From Isoetes taiwanensis (Eukaryota; Streptophyta; Lycopodiopsida; Isoetales; Isoetaceae): 64,000 bases of DNA. Below, one piece after another: positions 33,630 through 44,859 of this stretch. Each line of letters starts with the position of its first letter. Within the stretch, counting starts at the first letter, position 1. Below the pieces are notes generated by a model. It was given only the letters and a program-made list of their open reading frames with translations, ran no database searches and was not told the DNA's origin. The stretch covers positions 108,784 to 172,783 of the forward strand of contig JAJEKV010000400.1 in the NCBI GenBank assembly GCA_021234155.1. The letters run 5' to 3'. The position numbers were made by a program, and so were the translations under genes.

Positions 33630-36254
33630 TCATTCCTCCAATGCAAGCTCAATCTCTCCGTTGAATCTTGAACGTAGTTCAAAAAAGTCAATTACTGAGA
33701 CTATTGAGCCTTCGGGAAATGTGGCCAAACAATTTTTGAATTGTTGTGCTTGCCATCTCGCCTCATAGTTATGAGGTATGAAGTCTTTCAAAACTAGTTG
33801 GAACAATAAAGACAACCGGGCAGGCTAGTACTTAGAATGCAAGTTTGACCAGGTTTCTTCTTATTTTTTGAGGCCCTCTTATCATCATATTATTGAACTT
33901 GGTCATGAGACCGCAGTAGAAGACAAGAAACAAAGATAAGCATTTCACATTTAAGATAGCATGCAAAAACATTCAGCTGTCAAATCAAGGATTGGGCTAC
34001 AACATGAACAAAATTGCAAAATCCCCTATATTCCCTTTTATATTAGATGGAAAGCACATCCTGATCCAAACCCCTATATCAGACCTGTTCAAACTATTTA
34101 TAAGCACGAAAATGCATGCTAGTTCTATTACACAAACATGGTCCTACCATAAGCCACAATAATTAAGATTATGACCTATTCGAAAGCATCCATGTAGTTG
34201 TAACATTACCTAAGACGTAAACCTCTGTCACTAACTAACATGCAGTAACCAACCTCCACATATTACAACCTGCTTACTCTACAATAACTGACCACATTTT
34301 GCATTCCCTAGAATTCTATTTTTTGAAGATCAAGGCTGTACATACAAAATAATCATTACAAATTACAAAATCTCGTACCTGATCAAATTGTTCAACTTGG
34401 TCAACAACCTGCAATTAGAAAGAAGATAAAATAAGCATGGAACATTAAAGAGAGCATCTAAGGAATTAATTAGAAAGTTAGGAATTAGCAAGGAACCTGA
34501 TCAAATGTCTTCCAATCAATCATGTATTGCTCTTTCTTCTCTTTTGGACAAACTGAGAGTTTTGAAGGGCCGGGACTTCTTATATTGGACAGCCCAGGCA
34601 TTCATGCTTGTACCATTCCTCACTTTCAGCCTTAGGACAAGTTAAAGACCTCAACAACTCACTAGTAGACATGTAAGTACTACTCTTAGCTAAACAACTT
34701 GTCCCGGGGCCACATACAACACAATTGCATGTGCAATCTGCACCATGAATCCTAGAATCATTCCTCATTTTGTTAATTGCTAACCTGATGTAATCCGTTT
34801 TCATGTGATGAACACAACAACATGTCTCTCGATCTTTTATCTTCCTCACAAATTACGGTTTCAAAGCTTCAAATGTCAGCAAGATATTAAGCTCAAGATG
34901 GTCCGTCTTGAAACACCGAAAAGAAAGCCACCGCATAAAAAAAAATACAATGATCACTAATTCACAAAGTGCTAACAAAATAATTACGATCTAAAACAAT
35001 GAGATATTACCGAGTCTCTTCCAAGAAATGCAAAGATGAAGCACCTTCGCTTCACGTGCAATCCTTATTTTCAAGACATCCTTCTTGTTGGGTGAAACCC
35101 TGGTATTATCAGTCCAATAATCTACAACTACTTTCCTAATCTCATCTGAGAATCTATCACTCCTAACTCTTCTTGTAAAGATAGACCATGGTCCTTCACC
35201 TTGTTCAATGAAGACTCTTCTATTTCTTGCCATACTTACAATGCTTCTACTCAAGTTAAAAAGTTCTAGACATTATTTGAACAATTGATGTTAGGATCTA
35301 CAAGGTAAAACCATAGCAAATGGATCTAGCTCTCAACACATCAATCTTCCTTGCAAATTTGTGTGATTTAAACGAGTTCTTCAAATTTTCCACAACTTTT
35401 TTTACGGTTTTGTAATCAGGAATAGCATTTTCATCAAGAAGATTGAGTTTTCTAGCAACATTAGAAGATACCTCGGCCTTATCTGCAGGATGAAGGCCTC
35501 CACGTATTTCTTCACTTGCTCGCTTTGACGAGGGAATCAGCTAGTTTCTTGGTCAATTGTTGCTTTCTTTGACTGCTTAACTTGGCTGGTGAATGATTTT
35601 CTTTGTTAGCATGTGCAATATCTTTATTCTTTTGTCTCCAAATCCGCTTCTTTTTGGCTTGAAGCCGCTTCCTTTCAGCATCACAATTGCAATTGTTATT
35701 GCAATTGACAGTTTCATTGAATAGACCATCATTATGAGCACGTTCACCACCGAAAACACCATTATTTTCATCAACCATTTCAGAATCGGAAGGTCTAGGG
35801 TTCGCCTTAAGGTTAGAATTGGTTGCCTCATGAAGAATCGATTGTGTCAAATTGGAGCAAACACCACTAAATTCTGCAGTTAGCTCTTCGTAATGGTGAA
35901 GATTGGAGAACAAGTCACTAAGATTCAATGCTGAACCGGTTCTAGCAACACACTCAGAGAAAGATCGTGCCCAATCCATTGCTCTCCACTTTCTTGTAAT
36001 CAAAACTAAACTCAAAAGAATATGGCCATTCATCACAAAATTTCCCGCTGAATGCAACTGAAGCCCCTTGGATTGATAACATGGCTACAAAAATTTCCAA
36101 TCCAGAGCTCCGGACTACTCTAGATCATTCTTGCTTTTGCTTTCCTACCGCAAGGTGGTGGGCTAAAAACAATGAAGGGTGGTGAAGGGTAACGGGTGAT
36201 GGGCATGAAAGTCTCCAGCACATATTCAACACGTATGTCCAGGACGTGCTAAAT

Positions 36255-36512
36255 TGCTAGGGTCTATATTTTTGGACCCAAATACTATAAGGTTTGAGAG
36301 AATGTACTTAATGGTGTTAATTTTGTACATATATTGTAAAAATATTTTTGGGGCTCTCGCTGCCCTACGTAACCCCCCATGTGAATATGCACCCAAACCA
36401 AAGGGGGTTTAAGGGGGATTTTAATTAAAATATGTTAAATGCAATAGTTTGTGTTAATAATGTTAATGGTAGTTGTGTGTTGATTGTTATAAAAAATTTG
36501 GGCCCTTCGGCC
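36255..36512 (-). repeat. MITE-like repeat M, copy 3
   Basis: The arm gtgaatatgcacccaaacca-aagggggtttaaggggga lies at 36382-36421. The outer end ttgggcccttcggccctaac (36494-36513) is the inverse of the start at 40836. The internal part contains ggctctcgctgccctacgtaac as in copy 4 but inverted. It lies upstream (5' side) of the transposase-like gene. Confidence 0.75.
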
Positions 36513-36938
36513 CTAACTAAAGCAAACATAGGCACGTGAATTTTGCGGTAGACGCTTTTTTCAAAAAAAAAACCATTTATTATCTTCTTCAAAGAAGAGA
36601 TTTGGGCTTATTTATTGAAGTTGCCAACTCTCTCTCTTTCTAACTCCGCCAAAGATTCATATTAAGTCAAAACTCAATATTAAACTCCACCTCTAGTATG
36701 CAAAATGAAGTTTCATTCAAGGCCGGTTTGGAAAATGATTTTAAATGTGAACCTGTGGAACATTTGCCTTGTTAGCATTTTCAATAACATTCAGAAAGTC
36801 CGTTATAATGACAACAGAGCACGTGCAAATTCGGAAGAATAGCCGCAGATTTATTTATTTACCTACCTCTGCAAAAGCCCATTTTTGGATCCGTTAGGGC
36901 CTCTTAGATGATAATACATCACTAGGGTCCGGTGACTT
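36513..36938. other. intergenic
   Basis: No gene or clear repeat. A short (tc)n run lies near 36630. Confidence 0.4.
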
Positions 36939-37119
36939 TCAAGTGGAAGCGGTGCTACCCAACATATGGATGGCCCTCTTTAAATGTCGGCACCGCATGA
37001 AATGAGCTTGTGAATCCATTGTGGCAGGTCGAGTCATACAAATGAGACCCAATCCTAAGATACTAAAAACAAAGCAAAGCACATGAATATAGACTAAGCA
37101 TCCATCTTGGACATTATTG

Positions 37120-37522
37120 CGGCACCGTCTGTGAAGATACAAGATTAACATTGAGAATTCAGAAACAGAGAATGAGGTCCAAAGATCCGTGGTTGATATA
37201 TGACAACCCAGCTTGAAAGAAAAAAGGATATTGAGGCAAATGCGGTCACAATGGCCATTAAAAAAACAGAGCAAAGACATCTATGAAGTAAAAACTTTAC
37301 CACAAACAAGCTTGCGAGATCGCAATCTACTACACAAGTCTTGGGGCATCCGGGAGGGCATCTCTCGAACCACTCCATAGCAGCCTTTGAAGTATGCATC
37401 TCAGACGCGCCTTGCGCACCATGCATATGCACCGTAAATGGTCGCCATAGCCACCAAAGAAGGCCAAGACCCGAGACGCCATAGCCATAGCCATAGCCAT
37501 AGATACTTCTCCGAACAATCAA
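37120..37522 (-). CDS. short possible gene with (ATGGCT) start repeats, unknown
   Basis: On the minus strand ATGGCT is repeated about four times, so one frame begins MAMAMAMASRVLAFFGGYGD (stop after 50 codons). Another reads GYGYGYG...HMHGAQGASEMHTSK to CDLASLFV, where a donor (TGTG|GTAAAG at about 37304) and a distant acceptor (CTTCACAG at about 37131) could define an intron. The upstream side has AAACCCTAA telobox-like words at 37790-37835. Both readings are short and unassigned. The frame from 37522 lacks an ATG. Confidence 0.25.
37479..37503 (-). repeat. hexanucleotide microsatellite (ATGGCT)n
   Basis: Four consecutive copies of atagcc on the plus strand lie over the start of the short minus-strand frame. 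Slippage here would add or remove Met-Ala or Gly-Tyr pairs. Confidence 0.85.
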
Positions 37523-38329
37523 CTTCCTTCCCTTCTAGTCTCTTATTTAACAAAAAGAATCGAACCCAAAGAACCCAAAGAATCGATATCAACGCGCAAT
37601 TGTTGTGGTAAAACGAACTCCCCGGTTTGACAACAAAAATCGCCTAGACCTAACTGGTCCCCGCGATGAAGCATATCGAGAATCCACCCTCTTGAACCAA
37701 ATCTGAACAAAATTTTCGTGAATCCGCCCTCAAGCGGAAAATTCCGGGACGAGGTCCTTTTTCTCTATGTATCGAATATCTAGCACAACCCTAAAAAAAA
37801 CCCACAATCCACACAACCCTAAAAAAAACCCTAAAAATAATGCCTCCACAACAGGATTTGCCCCTTTTTCTAAAATCAACGGCTAACAAAAGGGTGCACT
37901 CTAGAAATACTATTTAGTACACCTGGATGAATACGGCCACCAAATCATATGAAAACCTTAGAGAAAACTGTACAAAAACACAAAAAAAACCCCCTGTTAT
38001 AATGCTAGATATTTAGCTAGTATCTATATGCACGCTTACCAGTATAATTATGGAGTATAAAACATTTTCCAAGCAATAAAATATTTTTGCAATATCCCAT
38101 GCTTGCTCTCACTTTCAATGATTGCAATTGCAATTCTTGGAAGCTTAAGCCTAGATTTCCTTCTTTATTGTTGTGTTTTCAAGTTGGAGTGTTGCTAAGC
38201 CTAGTTACTTGCTAGACTACATTTTCTCAAGGCACAATAGAGAGTTTCAGGCACTCTTGTTATCTCCCTTAGAAGGAGCAGGTTTTCCTCTACCTCTTTC
38301 TGGATGCCTCTTTGGGTCAATGGAGCATA

Positions 38330-38560
38330 ATCACTTGTTAAGTTCCCTAAGACGTTAAACTGCCATACCCAAGGTCACGGGTTCAACGCCTCGTTGTGAA
38401 AGTGGCCATGCAATGTAAAGTTGGTGGGGGAAGGACCCACTTCAACAATGTAAAGTGGTGGGGCAGGACCCATCTGGGTGTGTTGTAAAGTGTCACATGT
38501 CCGATAGGACGCTGCCTTGTGGCGTGACGTTAAAATCTCTTCTTCTTCTTCTTCTTCTTA
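38330..38560 (+). repeat. possible tRNA-derived SINE, copy 1
   Basis: ggtcacgggttcaacgcc (38373-38390) resembles a pol III B box (GGTTCRANNCC). The stretch before it (gttaagttccctaagacg) is similar to plant SINE heads. The body ends in a (tct)n tract at 38537-38559. 56884-57112 has a matching head (taaggtcttaaattgctacc then ggtcatggattcaaac) and a poly(A) end. The A box is not clear. Confidence 0.4.
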
Positions 38561-39109
38561 CACATAAAACCACCAAAATATGGTCTTTCTAATGGTGGAA
38601 GTCAAATGCAATATGCTACAACTTTAAATGTGAGAAGGTCCCCTAATTTCAAGCCAAAGTGCTGCCTGAGCTTTGTCCATCCATAGAGATAGTAAGATGT
38701 AATTCTCAAATGCCAATTATATATACTAGAGGTAAACCTTTATGCCGCAATAGATGAAGAAGCTGAATAGCACTATGGCTTGAAATTAGGGTCAATTTCA
38801 TTTTTGAAGTTGTGGCATATTGCACTTGGACGTAAAAGATTTCCAAGCACTCTAAATTATTATTTCTCTGGAAAAGTGTAGCTTAGTGAGTCTATGCTTC
38901 ATTTATTGCTATTCCTTATGTGATATTTGAATGGCAAGGACAACTCGAGAAGTTCTCATATTGCTAAGTGAAGCGCAAGAAGGGGAAATCAATTTCCCTC
39001 AGTATGGTCGCAATTGCAATTTTTGTAAGCTGTTCTATTTATGTTAGATACTTGATTGTGTTCTACTTTGTGTTTATACATATACTATTAATTCTACAGA
39101 AGCTGCTTC
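38561..39109. other. intergenic
   Basis: AT-rich sequence with no frame or repeat I can support. Confidence 0.4.
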
Positions 39110-39228
39110 CACAGTTCAAAAATATATATGAAATTTAATAGATGTATGACTCCAGATGGCATTGCTACTTTACCCACATACTAGTTAGCATTATTATTTG
39201 TAGCCCCCATTTCAATCACGAACAATGA

Positions 39229-41190
39229 ATATGTAGCACAATAACGGGGGTTTCTTTTGTATTTTATATCTTGTTTTTCCTATGGTTTTGCTATGATTTG
39301 GTGAATGTATCTGATGGAGTGTACTAATAAGTATTTCTAGAGTCGATACGTCTTTGCATTGATTTTTGCTCTTTTTTTAATGGTTAGCACCCATGTATTT
39401 GTCTAGATGTACAAGAAAAATATATGTACAACCCTCCCTTTGCATGCGTGAGTCGAAAGGGCATATTTTAGGGTTCGAGGCAAGGCGGACCCTTCGCGGG
39501 TTTTTACGGAAGAGGGCCCATGATAGGAAGAGTTTCTGAGTGGCGTGCCGGGGCTGTGTTGGTCTTGTGATGGGATGGAGGATCGCGACATCGATTTTAT
39601 CATATTTGCGAAGTCTCAATTTTAGTTGCAGTTTTTTTTTCCTCAAAGCAGGTTTCTTCGCTTCAAGGAGGTGTGAGTCTTCTTTACTCGAATGGGCATA
39701 GCTAAGGGGAGAAACCTGTCCAGATCCTCCGTATTACCTTGGATTTTTTGAAGTCTTGGGCGTTTCTAAATGGCGAGCTTAAACATATAGCGATGGTTTT
39801 GAAACGGTAAGAGGCTTTAAACCTAAACCTTTGCTTCATTCTTTTGGTTTCCATGCCCAACATGAAGCCTACTTCTCTCTTCGAAGTTTTGGATTGGATC
39901 AATTCAACGCGTAGTGAGTGAAGTGCTTAATTTAAGGGAAATAGCATCGTAAACCGTGATCTCATCGAAAATAGCTTTTGCAAAGAAGCATTAGTGGTCA
40001 TTGTTTGAGTTGTGGGTAGAGCAACGCTTTGGAGAATCTATTGTTGCAGATGCATGCCGATCATCATTCCCTATCCTGGGAATTGTATAACCTCTTATCT
40101 CCTCGGGCCGCAATTTCTTGCTTGAATTTGAGCATACAAATGGTTTAACAGGGGGTTTAGCACATGAGGAGATATGTTGAAGATGTGATAGCTATTTGCT
40201 TATGTATGTGTGCATTGAATATATTCAGTCCAAATCCAGAACTCTATTTTGGTTCTTTCATAGTTCTTGAAGAAATAATGTATGGCGATCTAGCAAAGCA
40301 GGTCCAAAGTTGGATCATGGTATGTGTCCTTAGTTCTACCCTATTTTGCCACATGTTCAAATTATTTTATGACACTGACTGAAGTTTCAACATTAGCAAG
40401 GTGCTTGGTGAATCAAGTCCACGACATCTCTATCTCATCTATGCACAAACCAAGGCGTATGTGAAGGAGTATTGAAAACAAAGTCAGGAAAAAGTTTGCA
40501 CGTGTATTTGCTAAATATTAACTGTGCAGTGCTTCGTTCTAGAGCAGGAAAGGCCTTCAAAGTTTCTACAACACCAAATGCATGTTATTGAAGGCATAAC
40601 AAACTTGCTTATTCATGTATAATTTAATACAATCTACATTATTTGACAGAGGCAGCGAAATCAATGCTTCCAATGGAACATGTCATTCTCTGGAATCTCA
40701 TATGTTTTTCCTGCTAATAACAAACCTTGCTAATATTTATTGAATGAAAAACAACTATTGGTTCAACAACATATTCAAACAAATTTCATGCAATATGTGT
40801 TTATTTGCTAATTTAAGTTCGTGTTCTATTTGTTAGGGCCCGAAGGGCCCAAAATTTTTTTTCCAACAAATAACTACCATGAATATTAATTAACATTAAC
40901 CATTACATTCAATGGTTTTAAATTTAAATCCCCCTAAAACCCCCTTTGGTTTGGGTGCATATTCACACGGGGGGTTACGTAGGGCAGCGAGAGCCCCTAA
41001 AAACGTACAATACATGTATAAAATTAACACCATTAAGTATATTCGCTGAAACCTTATAGTATTTAACAAACTTTAATATACAGATAAAAAACTTGTACAT
41101 GCATACCCCTACAAACTTAATCGACGACTCTCAAGGTTCAAGTAACCCCCGTGTGAATATGCACCCAAACCAAAGGGGGTTTTAGGGGGA
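39229..41190 (+). mobile_element. repeat element X, copy C, nested in Y/Z
   Basis: It begins atgtagcacaataacggggg like the other X copies, continues similar for about 160 bases, then differs. It ends in the M module 40836-41190. The flanks caatgaat and aacatc are joined directly in the empty copy at 52372-52390. The middle 39400-40830 is not shared with copies A and B and holds no recognised gene (minus frames 39902-39377 are featureless). Confidence 0.6.
40836..41190 (+). repeat. MITE-like repeat M, copy 4
   Basis: It opens with the palindrome gggcccgaagggccc (40839-40853). Inverted arms then appear: aatccccctaaaaccccctt with gggtgcatattcacacgggg at 40927-40975, and gtgtgaatatgcacccaaac with caaagggggttttaggggg at 41151-41189. 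Total length is about 350 bases. Confidence 0.8.
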
Positions 41191-41853
41191 AAACATCAGA
41201 ATAAGACATAATCAAAGCAAGTTGATGAAAACAAAGGGGCCGCATAATCTTATAATGACCGCCATCTTAACCCTTAATGGTCCCCACTAATAAAAGCGCC
41301 ATCTACATGACCTATAATCTGTGAACATGAGATCTAGAAAGCATCGAAGTGGAGGCTCCAAAGCCTTCGGTTCTTTATACGAAGGATGGTTATTCATCGA
41401 TAGATTTGAATATGGCGAATAATATCTCTTGAAGAAATTAGTATATAAATCAAAATATGTTGTTTCCATGAACTTCATAATACACTAGATAGGACATGTG
41501 ATGTGTCTATACTTACCAAATGCGCATGAAATAAACCAAATATATCATCCATATCGCATGTCCCTTCATGATTTAAATACCATATAACTTGATGCATTTT
41601 GCTATATGCACAATGCGAACATTTAACAATCATTACCATAAGCAAATTTCACCATAATCAACATGTAAATTGCATATCACGAATATTGAGCACATCTTTG
41701 ATCTTATCGAAAGGTTCCAAAGATGATAACAAAAAGAAATCAAGTTATATTTAACAAATCATTGTGAAACTACAATTGGGAGCGACTTTAGCATCCCATC
41801 AAAATCACCCGCAATGTTATAAATGTCTTACAAATGTATATTGCCCATAACAT

Positions 41854-42075
41854 TTGAAGCGTCCAACAATTCATATCGCAACTTACGGGGCTTTAGCTCC
41901 GCATGAGGTAAACTATGATCTTTGCTATTCAATTTTAAATTCAGCCCCATTAGTTGTAGCTCCTCACATCGATCAAGCCCTCTTAGAGAGGGCTAAAATC
42001 AATGCATTAGGGATAGTCACAACACTTAAAGAAATGGCCCCAATAGCATGTGTGAATGCATATGGGACAATCTAA
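41854..42075 (+). pseudogene. coding-like 5' segment of the LINE
   Basis: An open frame of 73 codons without an ATG start reads IATYGALAPHEVNYDLCYSI, then LVVAPHIDQALLERAKINAL. It looks protein-like and precedes a 5'UTR-like stretch (42076-42465). It does not match LINE proteins I know and may be captured sequence or an early piece of ORF1. Confidence 0.3.
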
Positions 42076-42468
42076 AAACCGAAACCCGGTGAGTAGGGCA
42101 GGGGAAGGGTGCTCCTCACGCAAAAAAAAATATCCTCCGCGGCTTAGTCCGGGCTGACTCGAATGGAAGACATAAAATAGATGGAAATGGAAAGGATAGA
42201 CAAGCGGTGATAAACCAGCGTAACTAAGGTACAAGTCTGCAAAGATCTATAGAAACAATAGAGGAAAGGAAAAGGCGGGATGACTACATTAGCACAAATA
42301 GCATTGTCAACACAAACCTCTTTTTGCCAACATAAACCTAGCAAAATAAAGGTGGAAAGCCCGGAAGAATAACGACAAAGATAGTAAAAGTAATAAGCTA
42401 CCAACTAAGAGTAAAATGTCAAGAGTTTGAGAGTTGATGCAAAGCATTAAAAATAGTAGAAGCAGGAT

Positions 42469-43284
42469 TTGCCCAAGATTTTGAGCAAATTAACTAAAGG
42501 CCAAGAGATAGAAAAAGGTCATGATGAAGATGGTAGTATGGAAGTGGATGAAGAGTCCAACTTCCCAGTTGTAGAAATTAATCACGACATGCATGTAAAA
42601 TTTGTTGAGAACTTGGTGACACGGTTAGTCATAGGATTCTTTTTACAGAGGCTTCCTAGACCTCTAGAAAAATAGAATCTGGGATCTCAAAGACACCTAA
42701 AGAAATTAGGCCTACCTCAACATGAATCGCTAAAGGCATTGGGGAGTAACTCCTTCCTCATCCTTTTTTATAGCGAAGCAATGGTAGATAAGATGGTGTC
42801 TCGGGCAGTAGATTCTTTCATAGGGGACTACATCTTATATCAATGTTACTCACCCGGCTTCTCTCCCCATCGAATCTCGGCCATCAAAATCCCATGTTGG
42901 TTAGAGATCGAACACTTACCTCCGCACATGTTGGTACTTGAGGTCTTAAAAGCTAACATAGTAAGAACATATATTTCAAATTCCAAAGGTCCAAAGATTT
43001 GTGTAGCAATCCCGGCAACCATGTGCATACCCAAAAGGGTGGTAGTTAAAAGTGGCAAATGCTCTTTCAAGTTTCCTCCGAAAACCCGACCAATAAATGG
43101 GAAATATACGAGAATGTTCCAAGATATAAAAATTGAAGGGCTAGAAGAGAAACCCCAAGTCAGGTCTAAAAAAGCGGGAACTCCCCAACGACAAGCATCG
43201 ACTGGCCCTAATGATCCTCCCACATCCAATGGTGCACCAGCCAACCATCTCGTCACTCTAGTAAGTATCCCCAAAAGCGCCTAG
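42469..43284 (+). pseudogene. LINE ORF1 (DUF4283-like nucleic acid-binding protein)
   Basis: Two frames, 42469-42675 and 42739-43284, give an ORF1-like protein. HDMHVKFVENLVTRLVIGFF then FIGDYILYQCYSPGFSPHRI resembles the fold in which plant L1 ORF1 describes l..gpW....hw.p.f. Then PCWLEIEHLPPHMLVLEVLK (P.W..lp.lP...) and CVAIPATMCIPKRVVVKSGK (C.e.d....lP..v.v) follow. The tail is basic and Pro-rich (RSKKAGTPQRQASTG). A CCHC knuckle is not visible. The protein would coat LINE RNA. A stop between the frames and a missing ATG show decay. Confidence 0.55.
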
Positions 43285-43799
43285 CGGGGAGGTGAGAATC
43301 ACTTTTGCTCCAACAACGTGGGTAAGCCGGCCACAACCCCATAATCCCATAAGTTTACCAAAAAGCGTATCGATCATTCATGGGAAGTGGTAGGATTTAG
43401 ACAAAAAGGGAGGACCAGAAACATTGCTCGGAGGAGCGGTGCTCCCGGTCAAAACCTCTTTTCCAGGCATCTTCTAGTACTCAATTGTCCCAGTGACAAA
43501 CAATCCTTTCTCTCAGTACATTTTGGAAGTAACAAATGCAGAGAATAGAACGCTTTCAGAAAAGAAAGGAGAGATTGGGAGAGATTTAGTATTATATGGG
43601 GTATTGGATGATATCGAGAGAGTCATCCTTCAAACAAAAATAAGTGGCAGATCTAATGGAAGAGGAGGATAAGGTGGATGAAGACCCCCTATTCTAATAA
43701 GGAAAAAAAAAAAAGGAAATGTGAAGGAGCAAAATGTATGTATAACAATTGGATAGCACCAAAGGAAAAAGGGTTGTCAAACATCCCCTAATGAATTAT

Positions 43800-44760
43800 A
43801 AAATTCTCACCGGAATATTAGAGGAGTAAAATCCTTTGAATACAAGAAGAAGCGGTGTTAACAAGTGCCATAAAGGGGATTAACCCGGATGTGATATGCT
43901 TGGCAGGAGCATAAGTGTAAAATGAAGAAATACAGAGTTGTTCAAAGTAATAGGTTATGAATATGTGGGTATTGTTCAAAGAAAGAAAACCTCTAGTGCG
44001 AGGGACCTTTATCGCGTGGAAAAAGATGTAAAAGTATCGATTCATAAGTAGATAGATTTGAAAGATGGTCTATAATTTTATGGCAACAAGAAGGTAAAGT
44101 GTGGGGCTTGGTGAATGTTTATGCCCATAACAACCCCAGGTAGAGGTGCCCTATGGGCCATTCTTTAGGTACAAATTAAATGGTTTTGGGAACTAGGTAG
44201 CTTGGATTATGGTAGGAAATTTCCAACATGGTGGAGGTGGTGTGGATAGACAAGGGGTATCATCCCAAGTCGTGCATGGGTTTGAGAAAGTCCGGTGGTG
44301 TAAAATGTTAGAAGATATAGGCTTGATGGAAATAGATGGCGATGGTGTAATGGATGAGTAGGTACGGGAAGGACCTATGCAAGATATGACAGATGCTACA
44401 TCAATGATGAAGCACTCTCCATCTTTCCAAACCTTCATAGATCCAATCTTCTAAAATGTTGTTTCGGATCGCAATCCACAGGTGATATCTACTCAGATTT
44501 GCCAGATTGGAACTTTTAAAACAGCATTCAAACTCAATACCAGATACCTGAATGATCCAGAATTTGTGGAGGCTTGCAAAAACATATGGCAATCAGCTTT
44601 TAGAATGGATGCGGGATGGAAACCATGATAATGGCCCCGGGCAATTTAAAAAATTATGTCAAAGGTTGGGATAGAGCTAAAGTGCAAAGGGCGAGGGGAG
44701 AGCTGGATAGCCTTTATAGTAAGCTCCACTCACTTAGAGCATTGGGCCCTGATGATGGGA
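43800..44760 (+). pseudogene. LINE endonuclease domain remnant
   Basis: This APE-type endonuclease would nick target DNA for priming. Frame-shifting readings give GLVNVYAHNNP at about 44107-44140 (usual vNvYaP). MVGNFQHGGGGVDRQGVSSQ follows at 44211-44270 (GDFN replaced by GNF). RWCKMLEDIGLMEIDG follows at 44298-44345, then ARYDRCYINDEALSIFPN near 44380-44430 (R.DR.l.s). About five frame changes are needed to read it through. Confidence 0.6.
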
Positions 44761-44859
44761 TAGAGGAGAAGGAAATAATAGAATAGATAAAGGCCTTAGA
44801 GGAAGTCAAGATAATGGAGAACAGGTCCAAAGCAGGATAAGCTTTGGCTAAAGGAAGTT

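Larger units (their letters stand above)
30700..36057 (-). pseudogene. large multi-exon transposase-like gene, split by repeat X
   Basis: Minus-strand pieces follow one large protein of a family I recall from non-seed plants and animals without a functional name. 36057-35512: MDWARSFSECV and a basic RLQAKKKRIWRQKNK; then EEIRGGLHPADKAEVSSN (about 35500-35430). 35254-34991: FSDEIRKVVVDYWTDNTRVS then PNKKDV, the family's DNA-binding-like start. 34849-34580: a Cys/His-rich block, RETCCCVHHM, DCTCNCVVCGPGTSC, LTCPK. 33815-33600: WQAQQFKNCLATFP then VIDFFE. 32010-31878: WSDGCSKSSKARQF and CHYHGKG. A 197-base intron (31877-31681) joins in phase to EHDGAGAVIKRAM. 31400-31230: FSCFCHACCKGKYSSC. 31110-30980: FYLLKCTRTKHVVHKAF then DHWGQHF. 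D..E, SDGC and HGKG..DG look like an RNase H-type catalytic core (inference). Stops and the insertion indicate a dead copy. Confidence 0.65.

Noticed and set aside
36939-37280. 113-codon minus frame as a membrane protein
   Set aside because: It has no ATG at a sensible place, no motif, and overlaps a better-spaced candidate intron and exon. Its hydrophobicity comes from T-rich intron-like sequence.
42846-43274. 142-codon minus-strand frame
   Set aside because: It lies opposite the LINE ORF1, whose plus-strand reading fits the element's gene order.
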